Shown piece after piece: positions 27,207 to 35,427 of a stretch of DNA of 64,000 nt; the first letter of the stretch is position 1, and each line of letters starts with the position of its first letter. Location of the stretch: positions 62,001-126,000 of the forward strand of contig JBGSNQ010000158.1 of NCBI GenBank assembly GCA_041739525.1, written 5' to 3'. The DNA comes from DATJGR01 sp041739525 (GTDB taxonomy: Bacteria; Pseudomonadota; Gammaproteobacteria; Pseudomonadales; Azotimanducaceae). The notes under the pieces are model-generated. The model worked only from the letters and a program-made list of their open reading frames with translations, was not told the origin of the DNA and did no database searches. A program made the position numbers and the translations under genes.

Positions 27207-27962
27207 TTACAGCGTGTCGAGGAATTGCGTGACGGCCGCGTTGAACTCGCGTGGCCGATCGATGTTCGACGCGTGTCCGGCGCCGTCGATCACCACGCGC
27301 GTTGCGCCGGGAATCTTGCCCGCCATGTAGTCGGTAGCGGCGAGGAACGGTTGATCGAGCGCACCGACCAACACGAGGGTTGGTACGCTGATATCGGGCA
27401 GGCTCGCCATAACACGGCCGTCAGTCTGAGCGAGCATGCCGCGCGCGGCGTGTGCGAGACCCTGGGCGGATCGATGGCGGCTCAGAGCTACTTCGCCGCT
27501 TGCCGATAGTGCGGCCAGGCCTTTCGTTTCGAGCTCTTTCGCCCGCGACGAGGCAATCCGGTTCCAACCTGCGCGTCCTTCGTCGCTGCGATAGCCGGGG
27601 CCCGTATCGAACAACATCAGCGCGCTCACGCGATGCGGGTGAGCGACGTTGAACGACAACGACATGTAGCCGCCCAGTGAAAGACCGGCGATGACTGCAG
27701 TTCGTGCGTCGGCCGCATCGAGTAGCGCAGCCATATCGTCGGTCGTCAGTGCCTCGGAGTACTCGGCCGGATTCGCGGGACTGTCGCTGTTACCGTGCCC
27801 GCGCATGTCCCAGATGATCAGCTTGTGCTTCGCGCTGAGCGGCCCGACCTGACCCGCCCACATCGCGGAGGTCGCGCTGTAACCATGGCTCAGCAGAACG
27901 GCGGGACCGCTGCCGTGAACCTCGTAGTAGATCCGCACACCGTCGCGATCGAGATACGCCAT
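27207..27962 (-). CDS. Alpha/beta hydrolase, 3-oxoadipate enol-lactonase-like
   Basis: The 251-residue hydrolase shows a full triad: nucleophile in GLSLGGYMS, acid in GALDQPF and histidine in GAGHASNID. The oxyanion region is LSHGYSATSAMW. The length and the compact cap resemble enol-lactonases and epoxide hydrolase-like esterases, but the substrate is not clear. It lies 21 bases after the SMP-30-like gene, in the same direction, so the two could form a lactone-handling pair. Its TAA is followed directly and in frame by the threonine aldolase coding sequence. Confidence 0.82.
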   Translation of the reverse strand: MAYLDRDGVRIYYEVHGSGPAVLLSHGYSATSAMWAGQVGPLSAKHKLIIWDMRGHGNSDSPANPAEYSEALTTDDMAALLDAADARTAVIAGLSLGGYMSLSFNVAHPHRVSALMLFDTGPGYRSDEGRAGWNRIASSRAKELETKGLAALSASGEVALSRHRSAQGLAHAARGMLAQTDGRVMASLPDISVPTLVLVGALDQPFLAATDYMAGKIPGATRVVIDGAGHASNIDRPREFNAAVTQFLDTL

Positions 27963-27983
27963 GTCGCACTCCTGGTTGATGAG

Positions 27984-28883
27984 TTACCGGTTCAGGAAAT
28001 TCAGCGGTTGGCCCGGGCCTTCCCATTCCATTGCGAGGAGGTCGCCGACCGACGAAGCGGTGATGTATGCGGTGCGCAGATCCGGTCCCCCGAAGCAGAT
28101 GTTGGTCGTGAGCGGATCGGGAACGGATATGAATCGGGTCGGTGCGCCGACAGGGGAGAGAATCGAAATGCCGCCGTTGATGAGCGTCGCCACGCAGACA
28201 TTTCCTGCGGCATCTACGGCCAGCGAGTCGTACATGTAGAAACCGCTGATGCCCTGCAACAGTCGCCGCTCGGCGGCTACCTGACCGGGAGCGGCAAGTT
28301 TGTACGCCCATAGCCGCCCGGGAACGGTTTCCGCCACATAGAGTTCCGTTTCGTCGCGCGACAATCCAATTCCGTTGGGACCTTCGAGCGGAAAGATCGC
28401 TTCGGTGATGCGGTTGCCGTCGGCACGGGCGTAGAAGACACCGGTACGATCCCGCTCGCGAGCACGCGTCTTGCCGTGATCGGTGAACCAGAATCCGCCG
28501 CTCTTATCGAACACGATGTCGTTCGGGCCACACAACTTGCGACCGTCGCACGACTCGTACAGCGTTTCGAACTTGCCGGTGTTCAGATCGACCCGCTGAA
28601 TGCTGCCGCCGCGATAGTCGTCGGGTTGTTCGCTCGGAAAGAGCCGGCCATTGCGCTCGATCCATTTGAAGCCGCCGTTGTTGCAGACGTAACACTTGTC
28701 GTCGGGACCGATTGCAGCGCCATTGGGACCGCCCCCAAGTTCGGCAATCACCTCAACGATACCGTTAGATTTGACGCGCGTGAGCGTGCCGCGGCCGATC
28801 TCGACGAGCACCACCGACCCATCAGGCATCGCAATCGGTCCTTCGGGAAATCGCAAACCCCTGGTGATCGTTTGGAAACCCAT
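27984..28883 (-). CDS. SMP-30/gluconolactonase-family beta-propeller
   Basis: The 299-residue protein has the six-bladed propeller signatures LRFPEGPIAMPDGSVVLVE at the start (metal ligand E), GPNDIVFDKSGGFWFTDHG in the middle and YDSLAVDAAGNVCVATL near the end, with the metal-binding Asn and Asp residues. The family hydrolyses sugar lactones or related esters. The start at 28883 has AGGAG eight bases upstream; the longer open frame has no such support. It is divergent from the dipeptidase gene across 46 bases. No sugar dehydrogenase that would make a lactone is nearby. Confidence 0.88.
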   Translation of the reverse strand: MGFQTITRGLRFPEGPIAMPDGSVVLVEIGRGTLTRVKSNGIVEVIAELGGGPNGAAIGPDDKCYVCNNGGFKWIERNGRLFPSEQPDDYRGGSIQRVDLNTGKFETLYESCDGRKLCGPNDIVFDKSGGFWFTDHGKTRARERDRTGVFYARADGNRITEAIFPLEGPNGIGLSRDETELYVAETVPGRLWAYKLAAPGQVAAERRLLQGISGFYMYDSLAVDAAGNVCVATLINGGISILSPVGAPTRFISVPDPLTTNICFGGPDLRTAYITASSVGDLLAMEWEGPGQPLNFLNR

Positions 28884-28929
28884 TGCGGCTCCTGGTTGCG
28901 CGGCACAGCGGATGTTATGGTCGAAATCG

Positions 28930-30210
28930 ATGTTAACCCGGATCAAACACATGCGCAGCGTCGCGCTTGCGGCAGTGATTCTGCTGACCGCCTGCTCCAC
29001 TTCGTCCACCGATTCGTCTGCCGATCTATCTAATAACGGACAGCAGAATTTCCAGGCGCGCGCCGTGAAAATCGCGCGGGATTCAATCATCGTCGATACA
29101 CACATCGACGTGCCGATACGCGTGGAGATGAGCAACGGCACGGAAGACGTCACGCAGGCGACAACCGGCGGCGACTTCGACTATCCACGTGCCCGCGCCG
29201 GCGGTCTCGACGTGCCTTTCATGTCGATCTTCATTCCGGCGAGTGTCGATGAGGCCGGCGGTTCGCGCGCGCTGGCAGACAAGTTGATCGATCAGGTCGA
29301 AGGCATGGCGGAACGTGCGCCAACCGAATTCGCGCTGGCAACTTGCGTCGCGGATGTTCGACGCAATGTCGCAGCGGGGTTGATCTCGTTACCGATGGGA
29401 ATGGAAAACGGCGGCCCGATGGCGGCCGGCGACGACGCGCCGATGCACTTCTTCGAGCGCGGGATCCGCTATGTGACGCTTGCGCACGCCAAGTCGAATG
29501 CGTTTTCCGATTCTTCGTACGACCAAAAGGAACGCTGGCAAGGCTTGTCGGAAGCGGGGCGACAGTTGGTGGTGCGCCTCAACGATCTCGGCATCATGGT
29601 GGACGTATCGCACATCTCGGAACGCGCGTTCTGGCAGGTGATGGAAGCGTCGAAGGCGCCGGTAATCGCATCGCACTCGTCCGCAAGGGCTTTCACGCCG
29701 GGATTCGAACGCAACCTTAGCGACGACATGATCAAAGCGTTAGCAAGGCGTGGCGGAGTTGTGCAGGTGAATTTTGGAAGCTCATTCGATACCGCGGCGG
29801 CACGTTCGTGGTCCGAAACGTTCGAAGCCGCAGCCAAGGCATACCAGGCGGAACAGCGCGTCGCGCCGTTCTCCCCGGAAAGCCGGGCGTTTGCGAAGGC
29901 ATACCGCGCGGAGCATCCGTTCCCGTTCGCGAGCGTCGACGATGTGGTCGACCACATGGACCACATCGTCAAACTGGCAGGCGTGGAGCACGTTGGAATC
30001 GGGTCCGATTTCGACGGTGTGGGCGACACGCTGCCGGTCGCGCTCAAAGATGTCTCGATGTACCCGAACCTCATCGCCGGACTGCTCGCGCGGGGCTACG
30101 ACTCGCGGCAGATCCGGCTGATTCTTGGCGAAAACCTGCTGCGCGTGTGGTCGCAGGTAGAGAGGATCGCGCAGCAGCGTGGCGGTCGGATTCAATGCGT
30201 CGGCGCTTGA
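28930..30210 (+). CDS. Membrane dipeptidase (M19 family) lipoprotein
   Basis: The product of about 426 residues has a lipoprotein signal (SVALAAVILLTAC) and the M19 metal-ligand segments IVDTHIDVP, VDVSHISE, IASHSSAR and VGIGSDFDG. M19 enzymes cleave dipeptides with a preference for D-residues at the second position, and some open beta-lactam-like rings. As a lipoprotein it should act in the periplasm. ATG 28930 is used; ATG 28951 gives an equally good signal peptide. The AT-rich 184 bases that follow, before the convergent hemF, hold no clear hairpin. Confidence 0.88.
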   Translation: MLTRIKHMRSVALAAVILLTACSTSSTDSSADLSNNGQQNFQARAVKIARDSIIVDTHIDVPIRVEMSNGTEDVTQATTGGDFDYPRARAGGLDVPFMSIFIPASVDEAGGSRALADKLIDQVEGMAERAPTEFALATCVADVRRNVAAGLISLPMGMENGGPMAAGDDAPMHFFERGIRYVTLAHAKSNAFSDSSYDQKERWQGLSEAGRQLVVRLNDLGIMVDVSHISERAFWQVMEASKAPVIASHSSARAFTPGFERNLSDDMIKALARRGGVVQVNFGSSFDTAAARSWSETFEAAAKAYQAEQRVAPFSPESRAFAKAYRAEHPFPFASVDDVVDHMDHIVKLAGVEHVGIGSDFDGVGDTLPVALKDVSMYPNLIAGLLARGYDSRQIRLILGENLLRVWSQVERIAQQRGGRIQCVGA

Positions 30211-30394
30211 CGACACCTGCTCCGATCGGGTTCATCGACAGCCTTATGCACAGGAGGCTTGCATCCCGAGTTCCATTACACGCCATGATTCGCGTTTTAA
30301 GTAACGGGTCTAACTATTTAAAAAAGATAGACTAATTCGATAACATTAATCACTTTGAGATGACGCGGCCGTGGATCCCTCCGGTGGCCGAGAT

Positions 30395-31333
30395 TTAATC
30401 CCCAGACTTATCCACAAGGTGCGGGCCACCAACCCACCATCGGGGCGGCAGAAATCGCTGGTACAAATCGGCTTCAGACGTACCCGGCTCGGGGTGAAAG
30501 TCGTACTGCCAGGCGGCGAGAGGCGGTAGCGAAGCAAGCACCGATTCGACGCGCCGGCCCGATTGCAGGCCGTACTTCGTACCGCGGTCTATGGCGAGGT
30601 TGAACTCCACGTATCGACCGCGTCGGTACAACTGAAACCGCCGCTCCCGCTCGCCGCTTGGGCTGTGCATGCGGCGTTCGAAAATGGGCACGTACGCCGG
30701 CAGAAAGTGGTCCCCAACCGATTTCACGAAGGCGAAGCTTCTGTCGAATCCACCCTGGATCCAATCGTCGAAGAAGATCCCGCCGATTCCGCGCGGTTCA
30801 TTGCGATGCGGCAGGAAAAAGTAGTTGTCGCAGGCTTCTTTCAGTTCCGGATACACCGACGCGCCGAACGGCGCGCACGCATCCATCGCGCGTTGATGCC
30901 AGTGAACACAATCCTCGGTGAAGCCGTAATACGGCGTCAGGTCGAAGCCGCCGCCGAAATACCACACCGGTTCCTGCGCCTCTACGAAGAAGAAGCGCAG
31001 GTTCATGTGGGTCGTTGGCACGTAAGGATTTCGCGGGTGCACGATCAACGAGATCGCCACCGCCTGAAACCCGCGGCCTGCGAGATGCGGGTTGCGCTCG
31101 GTCGCAGCCGGCGGAAGCGAAGTACCGATACTGTGCGTGAACTGCACCGCTGCTTTCTCTATGTGCGCTCCGCCTTCGAGTACACGCGGTCGGGCAATGC
31201 CGCCGCCCGGCGAGGCGCTTTCGTCGCCGCAAAATCGTTGTGCGCCGTCGAGCTGCTCGAATCGATCGCAGATCGACCGCTGCAGCGCACTGAAATAGTC
31301 GTGTACAGAACCGATGTCCGGTGCTTCGTTCAT
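30395..31333 (-). CDS. hemF: Oxygen-dependent coproporphyrinogen III oxidase
   Basis: The 312-residue enzyme decarboxylates coproporphyrinogen III to protoporphyrinogen IX with O2 in heme synthesis. Family marks are the THMNLRFF strand, the VWYFGGGFDLTPYYGF loop, HRNEPRGIGGIFFDD and the RRGRYVEFNLAIDRGTKYGL segment. The length is normal for HemF. The ATG overlaps the TGA of the CaiB/BaiF-type gene by four bases, so the two are translationally coupled even though their functions do not look related. It shows that the organism lives with oxygen. Confidence 0.95.
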   Translation of the reverse strand: MNEAPDIGSVHDYFSALQRSICDRFEQLDGAQRFCGDESASPGGGIARPRVLEGGAHIEKAAVQFTHSIGTSLPPAATERNPHLAGRGFQAVAISLIVHPRNPYVPTTHMNLRFFFVEAQEPVWYFGGGFDLTPYYGFTEDCVHWHQRAMDACAPFGASVYPELKEACDNYFFLPHRNEPRGIGGIFFDDWIQGGFDRSFAFVKSVGDHFLPAYVPIFERRMHSPSGERERRFQLYRRGRYVEFNLAIDRGTKYGLQSGRRVESVLASLPPLAAWQYDFHPEPGTSEADLYQRFLPPRWWVGGPHLVDKSGD

Positions 31334-32514
31334 ATCACGCGCTCCTTCCGAAGTCGGGCGATCGTTGCAGCGTCATAGCCGAGCTCCTCGAGGATCGAAT
31401 CGGTGTGCTCACCGAGCAGCGGTGCGCGGTGGCGAATGCTCGTCGGGGTCTTCGACATACGAATCGGCGATACCGCAACGGGAGCCGATCGCTTCAACCC
31501 GGGAAAGTCGACGCCCGCAAGCAACTGCGCGGCGCGAACATGCTCGTTGTCGAGCGCTTGCTGCGGCGACAGTACCTCGCCGCACGGCAATCTTGCTGCC
31601 TCCAACGCGGCGATTGCTTGTGCGGTGGTTCGTTCGGCACACCAGCGCGCCATGCGATCGCTGATCATTTCCCCGTGATCGCCGCGAACTTCGTCGGTCG
31701 CGAACCGCGGGTCTTCCAGCCAATCTGGCTCGCCCATCACGCGAGCCCAGCGTTCAAACAGCGGATTGCCGACCACCGACACCAATAACCAGCCATCACG
31801 CGTCTGGAACGTATCGGACGGCGCCGCCGTTTGCCCTCGATTACCCGTGGCCACTCGGTCCTTCTGCAGCAACGCCTGTTCGATCAACGTGCCGTTCATG
31901 ATGGTGAGCGCCGAGCGTAAGAGGCTCGCTTCGACGTGTTGACCTTCGCCTGTTTCGCGCCGATGCAGCAGCGCCGCGAGCGTGCCGAATGCGGAAAATC
32001 CGGCAGTACTGTAGTCGACATAGGGCGAGAAGTTTTTCATGGGTCTGTCGCCGGCGCCGGTCAGATACATGTTTCCCGACAGCGCCTGTGCAACGCCGTC
32101 GAAACCCACCCGCTCCGCATAAGGACCCGGTCCGCCGAATGCCGTGGCAGTGGTCAGGATGATGTCCGGCTTCACCGCGACGAGCGACGCGTAGTCGAGC
32201 CCCATTTCCACCAGCGTAGCGGGAGGCAGATTCGCAATGACGACGTCGGCCGTTGCGATGAGGCGCTTCAGGATCTCGGCGCCGTCGCGGGTACGCGGGT
32301 TCAACGTCATACCGCGTTTGTTGCGTCCCCACTGCATGAAGCCCGCACCATCTCCGCCGTCGGCAACCGGTGTGGTCCAGCGGTCTTCACCGCCATCGAC
32401 CTTTTCGATGCGGATCACGTCGGCACCGAGATCGGACAACAACGTCGCGCAGAACGGGCCCGCGATGTAACGACCAAAATCGAGAACCCGAACGCCTTCA
32501 AGTACGGCCGCCAT
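31330..32514 (-). CDS. CaiB/BaiF family (class III) CoA-transferase
   Basis: The 394-residue enzyme has the family pattern VLDFGRYIAGPFCATLLSDLGADVIRIEKV at the start and the GPYAERVGFDGVAQALSG and GQHVEASLL segments later. An aspartate in the GFDG region is the likely catalytic residue that forms the acyl anhydride. Class III enzymes move CoA between organic acids. It is divergent, across 159 bases, from an operon with a thiolase, a DUF35 fusion and acyl-CoA dehydrogenases, so it may activate the acid that those enzymes break down. ATG 32514 is chosen over upstream codons without homology. Confidence 0.9.
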   Translation of the reverse strand: MAAVLEGVRVLDFGRYIAGPFCATLLSDLGADVIRIEKVDGGEDRWTTPVADGGDGAGFMQWGRNKRGMTLNPRTRDGAEILKRLIATADVVIANLPPATLVEMGLDYASLVAVKPDIILTTATAFGGPGPYAERVGFDGVAQALSGNMYLTGAGDRPMKNFSPYVDYSTAGFSAFGTLAALLHRRETGEGQHVEASLLRSALTIMNGTLIEQALLQKDRVATGNRGQTAAPSDTFQTRDGWLLVSVVGNPLFERWARVMGEPDWLEDPRFATDEVRGDHGEMISDRMARWCAERTTAQAIAALEAARLPCGEVLSPQQALDNEHVRAAQLLAGVDFPGLKRSAPVAVSPIRMSKTPTSIRHRAPLLGEHTDSILEELGYDAATIARLRKERVI

Positions 32515-32605
32515 GTTGAGTCCGCTGTACGAGTGATCGTTCGCATTATGCCCCATCGATGACGGTCGTTCGTCGCAGTACAACTGCGTATAGCGCCGCG
32601 CGGCG

Positions 32606-32634
32606 TTGTCGCTCGGGGGCTTCGTGGCTACTAT
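32606..32634 (+). promoter_or_regulatory. Sigma-70-like promoter for the CoA-thioester operon
   Basis: A TTGTCG -35 box at 32606-32611 and a TACTAT -10 box at 32629-32634 are separated by exactly 17 bases. Each matches the consensus at four of six positions. The expected start site near 32641 leaves a leader of about 33 bases with GGAGGG before the GTG at 32674. Prediction from pattern only. Confidence 0.4.
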
Positions 32635-32673
32635 CGCGGGTCTGTCACGAATGTCGTAAACGCCGGAGGGGAC

Positions 32674-34152
32674 GTGGTCGGAATCACAGCATTTGGCGGC
32701 TATGTGCCGCGTCTGCGTCTCTCGCGCAAGGCGATCGTTGCTGCACACGTATGGGCCGATCCGGGGCTGAAAGGAAAGGCGCGCGGCGAACGTGCAATGT
32801 GCAACTGGGACGAAGACGCCGTGACGATGGGTGTGGAAGCCGCCCGCAACTGCCTTGCGTCAGCCTCGGTCTCCCCGGAAGCGATACTGTTCGCCAGTAC
32901 CAGCGCACCTTTTGCGGATCGTCAGAATGCCGGCGTCATCAGCACGGCATTGTCGCTGGGCGAAGACCTGGCTTCGGCCGATGTCACCTCTTCCCAGCGC
33001 GCTGGGGTAACGGCGCTGATTCAGGGCTTCGCCGGGGTTCAGAGCGGCCTCTACAAAAGCGTGTTGGTGGTTGCTGCCGACAAACGCCGTACGAAAGCGG
33101 CCAGTCCTGGCGAGCTCGCATTCGGCGATGGCGCGGCGGCCGTGACGATCGGCAACGAGCAACCGTTGCTCGAGTTCGTGGCGGCACACTCGGCAACCGT
33201 CGACTTCGTCGATCATTTCCGCGCGGCAGGTGAAGCCTTCGACTACACGTGGGAAGAACGCTGGATTCGCGACGAGGGCCTGGCAAAGATCGTCCCGCCG
33301 GTGATCGCCAAGGTTCTACAGAAGGCCGGCGTGAGTGCGTCGAAGGTCTCGCACTTCATCATGCCGAGCACCATCGGACGGGCGGTGGCAGGCGTCGCGA
33401 AGCAGTCCGGGATTTCCGCGGACGCCGTGCGTGACAACCTCGACGCGGTCTGCGGAGAAACCGGCGCAGCGCATCCGTTGGTGATGCTGTTGCACGCCGT
33501 CGAAACCGTCGCAAAACCCGGCGATACGCTGTTGCTCGTCGGGTTCGGCCAAGGTTGCGACGCGGTCGTGCTGCGCGCCACGCCGGCGTTGGCAGCTTTC
33601 AAATCAGCTGGTGGAATCGTTGCGGCACTGGCCAACCGTCAGGAAGAGACGAACTATCAGAAGTACCTGGCGTTCAACGATCTCATTGCGCTGGAAAAAG
33701 GCATGCGCGCAGAGCGTGACGACTACAAAACTGCGATGACCGTAACGTATCGCAAGCGTGACATGCTGCTTGGCCTCGTCGGCGGGCGTTGTACGCAGTG
33801 CGGCACACTGCAGTTTCCGCGCACCGATATCTGCGTGAACCCGCAGTGCAAGGCAATGCACACGCAAGAGCCGCACAGTTTCCGCGACGAGCGCGCGTCG
33901 GTGCTGACGTGGTCGGCCGACTATCTGACCTATACCGCAGACCCGCCGTCGCACTACGGCATGATCACATTCGACAACGGCGGGCGGTTCATGACCGACT
34001 TCACGGACGTCAACGTCGGCGAGGTCGACGTCGGCATTTCTGTGCGGATGATGTTTCGAATCAAATCGTTCGACCATATACGCGGCTTCGTTCGCTATTT
34101 CTGGAAAGCCGTGCCGGTGCGCGCGGCGGCAGCCAAGAGCGAAGCTGCGTAG
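32674..34152 (+). CDS. HMG-CoA synthase-like protein fused to a DUF35 zinc-ribbon/OB domain
   Basis: This 492-residue protein joins a thiolase-fold HMG-CoA synthase-like domain (1-305) to a DUF35 domain (about 360-480). The DUF35 domain has a zinc ribbon C373-x2-C376-x10-C387-x4-C392 and an OB-fold tail. Aligned by eye with archaeal HMG-CoA synthases, the catalytic Cys is Q108 (ADVTSSQRAG), the Glu is T76 (ASTSAPF) and the His is I229 (FIMP), so the whole active site seems lost. In archaea, separate DUF35, HMG-CoA synthase and thiolase proteins form one channelled complex. Here two of the three are fused and the thiolase gene follows 46 bases later. It may be a scaffold or CoA shuttle for that thiolase. 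GTG start with GGAGGG upstream. Confidence 0.85.
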   Translation: MVGITAFGGYVPRLRLSRKAIVAAHVWADPGLKGKARGERAMCNWDEDAVTMGVEAARNCLASASVSPEAILFASTSAPFADRQNAGVISTALSLGEDLASADVTSSQRAGVTALIQGFAGVQSGLYKSVLVVAADKRRTKAASPGELAFGDGAAAVTIGNEQPLLEFVAAHSATVDFVDHFRAAGEAFDYTWEERWIRDEGLAKIVPPVIAKVLQKAGVSASKVSHFIMPSTIGRAVAGVAKQSGISADAVRDNLDAVCGETGAAHPLVMLLHAVETVAKPGDTLLLVGFGQGCDAVVLRATPALAAFKSAGGIVAALANRQEETNYQKYLAFNDLIALEKGMRAERDDYKTAMTVTYRKRDMLLGLVGGRCTQCGTLQFPRTDICVNPQCKAMHTQEPHSFRDERASVLTWSADYLTYTADPPSHYGMITFDNGGRFMTDFTDVNVGEVDVGISVRMMFRIKSFDHIRGFVRYFWKAVPVRAAAAKSEAA

Positions 34153-34198
34153 AGAGTCGTTTATTACACCGAATTTGCAGACGATCAGGAGACCCGGC

Positions 34199-35398
34199 AT
34201 GGCGCGAGGCATCAAGGACAAAGTGGCGATACTGGGGATGGGTTGTTCCCAGTTCGGCGAGCGCTGGGAGGCGGGCGCCGAAGAACTGATGGTGGAGGCG
34301 TTCGCCGAGGCAATGGCCGATGCCGGAATTGATCAAAGCCAGATCGACGCAGCGTGGTTCTCCACGCACTACGAAGAGATCAACGTGGGCAAGGGCGGTT
34401 TGCCATTGTCGATTGCGTTGCGTCTGCCGAACATCGCCGTAACGCGCGTGGAGAACTTCTGCGCATCGGGGTCCGAGGCGTTCCGGGGTGCCGTGTATGC
34501 CGTAGCGTCCGGCGCGTGCGACATCGCACTTGCGTTGGGCGTCGAGAAGCTGAAGGACACGGGGTACGGTGGATTGCCGGGCAACCTCGGTGGAACGCTA
34601 ACTCCGCAGTGGGGAGCGAATTCCTCGGCACCTGGTAGCTTTGCGCAACTCGCAAGTGCCTATCGCGCCAAACATGGCGTCAACCGCGACGACCTCAAGC
34701 GCGCCATTGCGCACGTGTCAGTGAAGAGTCACGCGAACGGCGTAAAGAACCCGAAGGCGCACTTGCGCAAGGCGATCACCGAAGACGAGGCACTGAATGC
34801 TCCGATGATTGCCGAGCCGCTCGGCCTGTTCGATTGCTGCGGTGTGTCCGATGGTGCGGCATGTGCAATTCTCACCACGCCGGAAATCGCGAAGCGCCTC
34901 GGCAAGCATCACATCGTTTCCGTGAAAGCACTGCAGCTCGCGTTGTCGAACGGATCGGAGTCCGGCCACAACAGCTGGGACGGCAGCTACTTTCATACAA
35001 CTCGAATCGCGGCAACGAAGGCGTACAAGGAAGCCGGCATCGACAAACCGCGCGATCAGGTGAGCATGTTCGAGTGTCACGACTGCTTCTCGATTACGGA
35101 GCTCGTGACGATGGAAGATCTGCAGCTGTCGCCTGAAGGCGGCGCCATCAAAGATGTGATGAACGGCTTCTATGATGCCGACGGCCAGATTCCGTGCCAG
35201 ATCGACGGCGGTCTGAAGTGCTTCGGCCACCCAATCGGTGCGTCCGGCATCAGGATGCTCTATGAGATGTATCTGCAACTGCAGGGTCGCGCAGCAGAAC
35301 GACAACTTGCCAATCCTTCGATCGGCATGACGCACAACCTCGGCGGATCGCCGATGTCGAACGTCGCGGCGGTCTGCATCATAGGCGCGTACGACTGA
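34199..35398 (+). CDS. SCP2-type thiolase (thiolase-like acyl-CoA C-acetyltransferase or aldolase)
   Basis: The 399-residue thiolase has nucleophile cysteine in VENFCASGSEAF, the FECHDCFSITE segment and the C-terminal GLKCFGHPIGASG that carries the second cysteine and histidine. These features place it in the SCP2/nonspecific lipid transfer branch, whose members need a DUF35 partner (for example benzoylsuccinyl-CoA thiolase and steroid side-chain aldolases). With the reactive cysteine present, true thiolysis or Claisen condensation is expected. The start at 34199 has AGGAGA upstream. It belongs to an operon with the HMG-CoA synthase-like/DUF35 fusion and two acyl-CoA dehydrogenases. Confidence 0.9.
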   Translation: MARGIKDKVAILGMGCSQFGERWEAGAEELMVEAFAEAMADAGIDQSQIDAAWFSTHYEEINVGKGGLPLSIALRLPNIAVTRVENFCASGSEAFRGAVYAVASGACDIALALGVEKLKDTGYGGLPGNLGGTLTPQWGANSSAPGSFAQLASAYRAKHGVNRDDLKRAIAHVSVKSHANGVKNPKAHLRKAITEDEALNAPMIAEPLGLFDCCGVSDGAACAILTTPEIAKRLGKHHIVSVKALQLALSNGSESGHNSWDGSYFHTTRIAATKAYKEAGIDKPRDQVSMFECHDCFSITELVTMEDLQLSPEGGAIKDVMNGFYDADGQIPCQIDGGLKCFGHPIGASGIRMLYEMYLQLQGRAAERQLANPSIGMTHNLGGSPMSNVAAVCIIGAYD

Positions 35399-35427
35399 CT
35401 TCCACCGACGTTTTTACAGCGGCGCGG

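Noticed and set aside
30408..30416. Perfect DnaA box TTATCCACA beside an AT-rich stretch (30300-30350), hinting at a replication origin
   Set aside because: It lies inside the hemF coding end, is the only box found, and a nine-base match is expected by chance about once in every two windows of this size.
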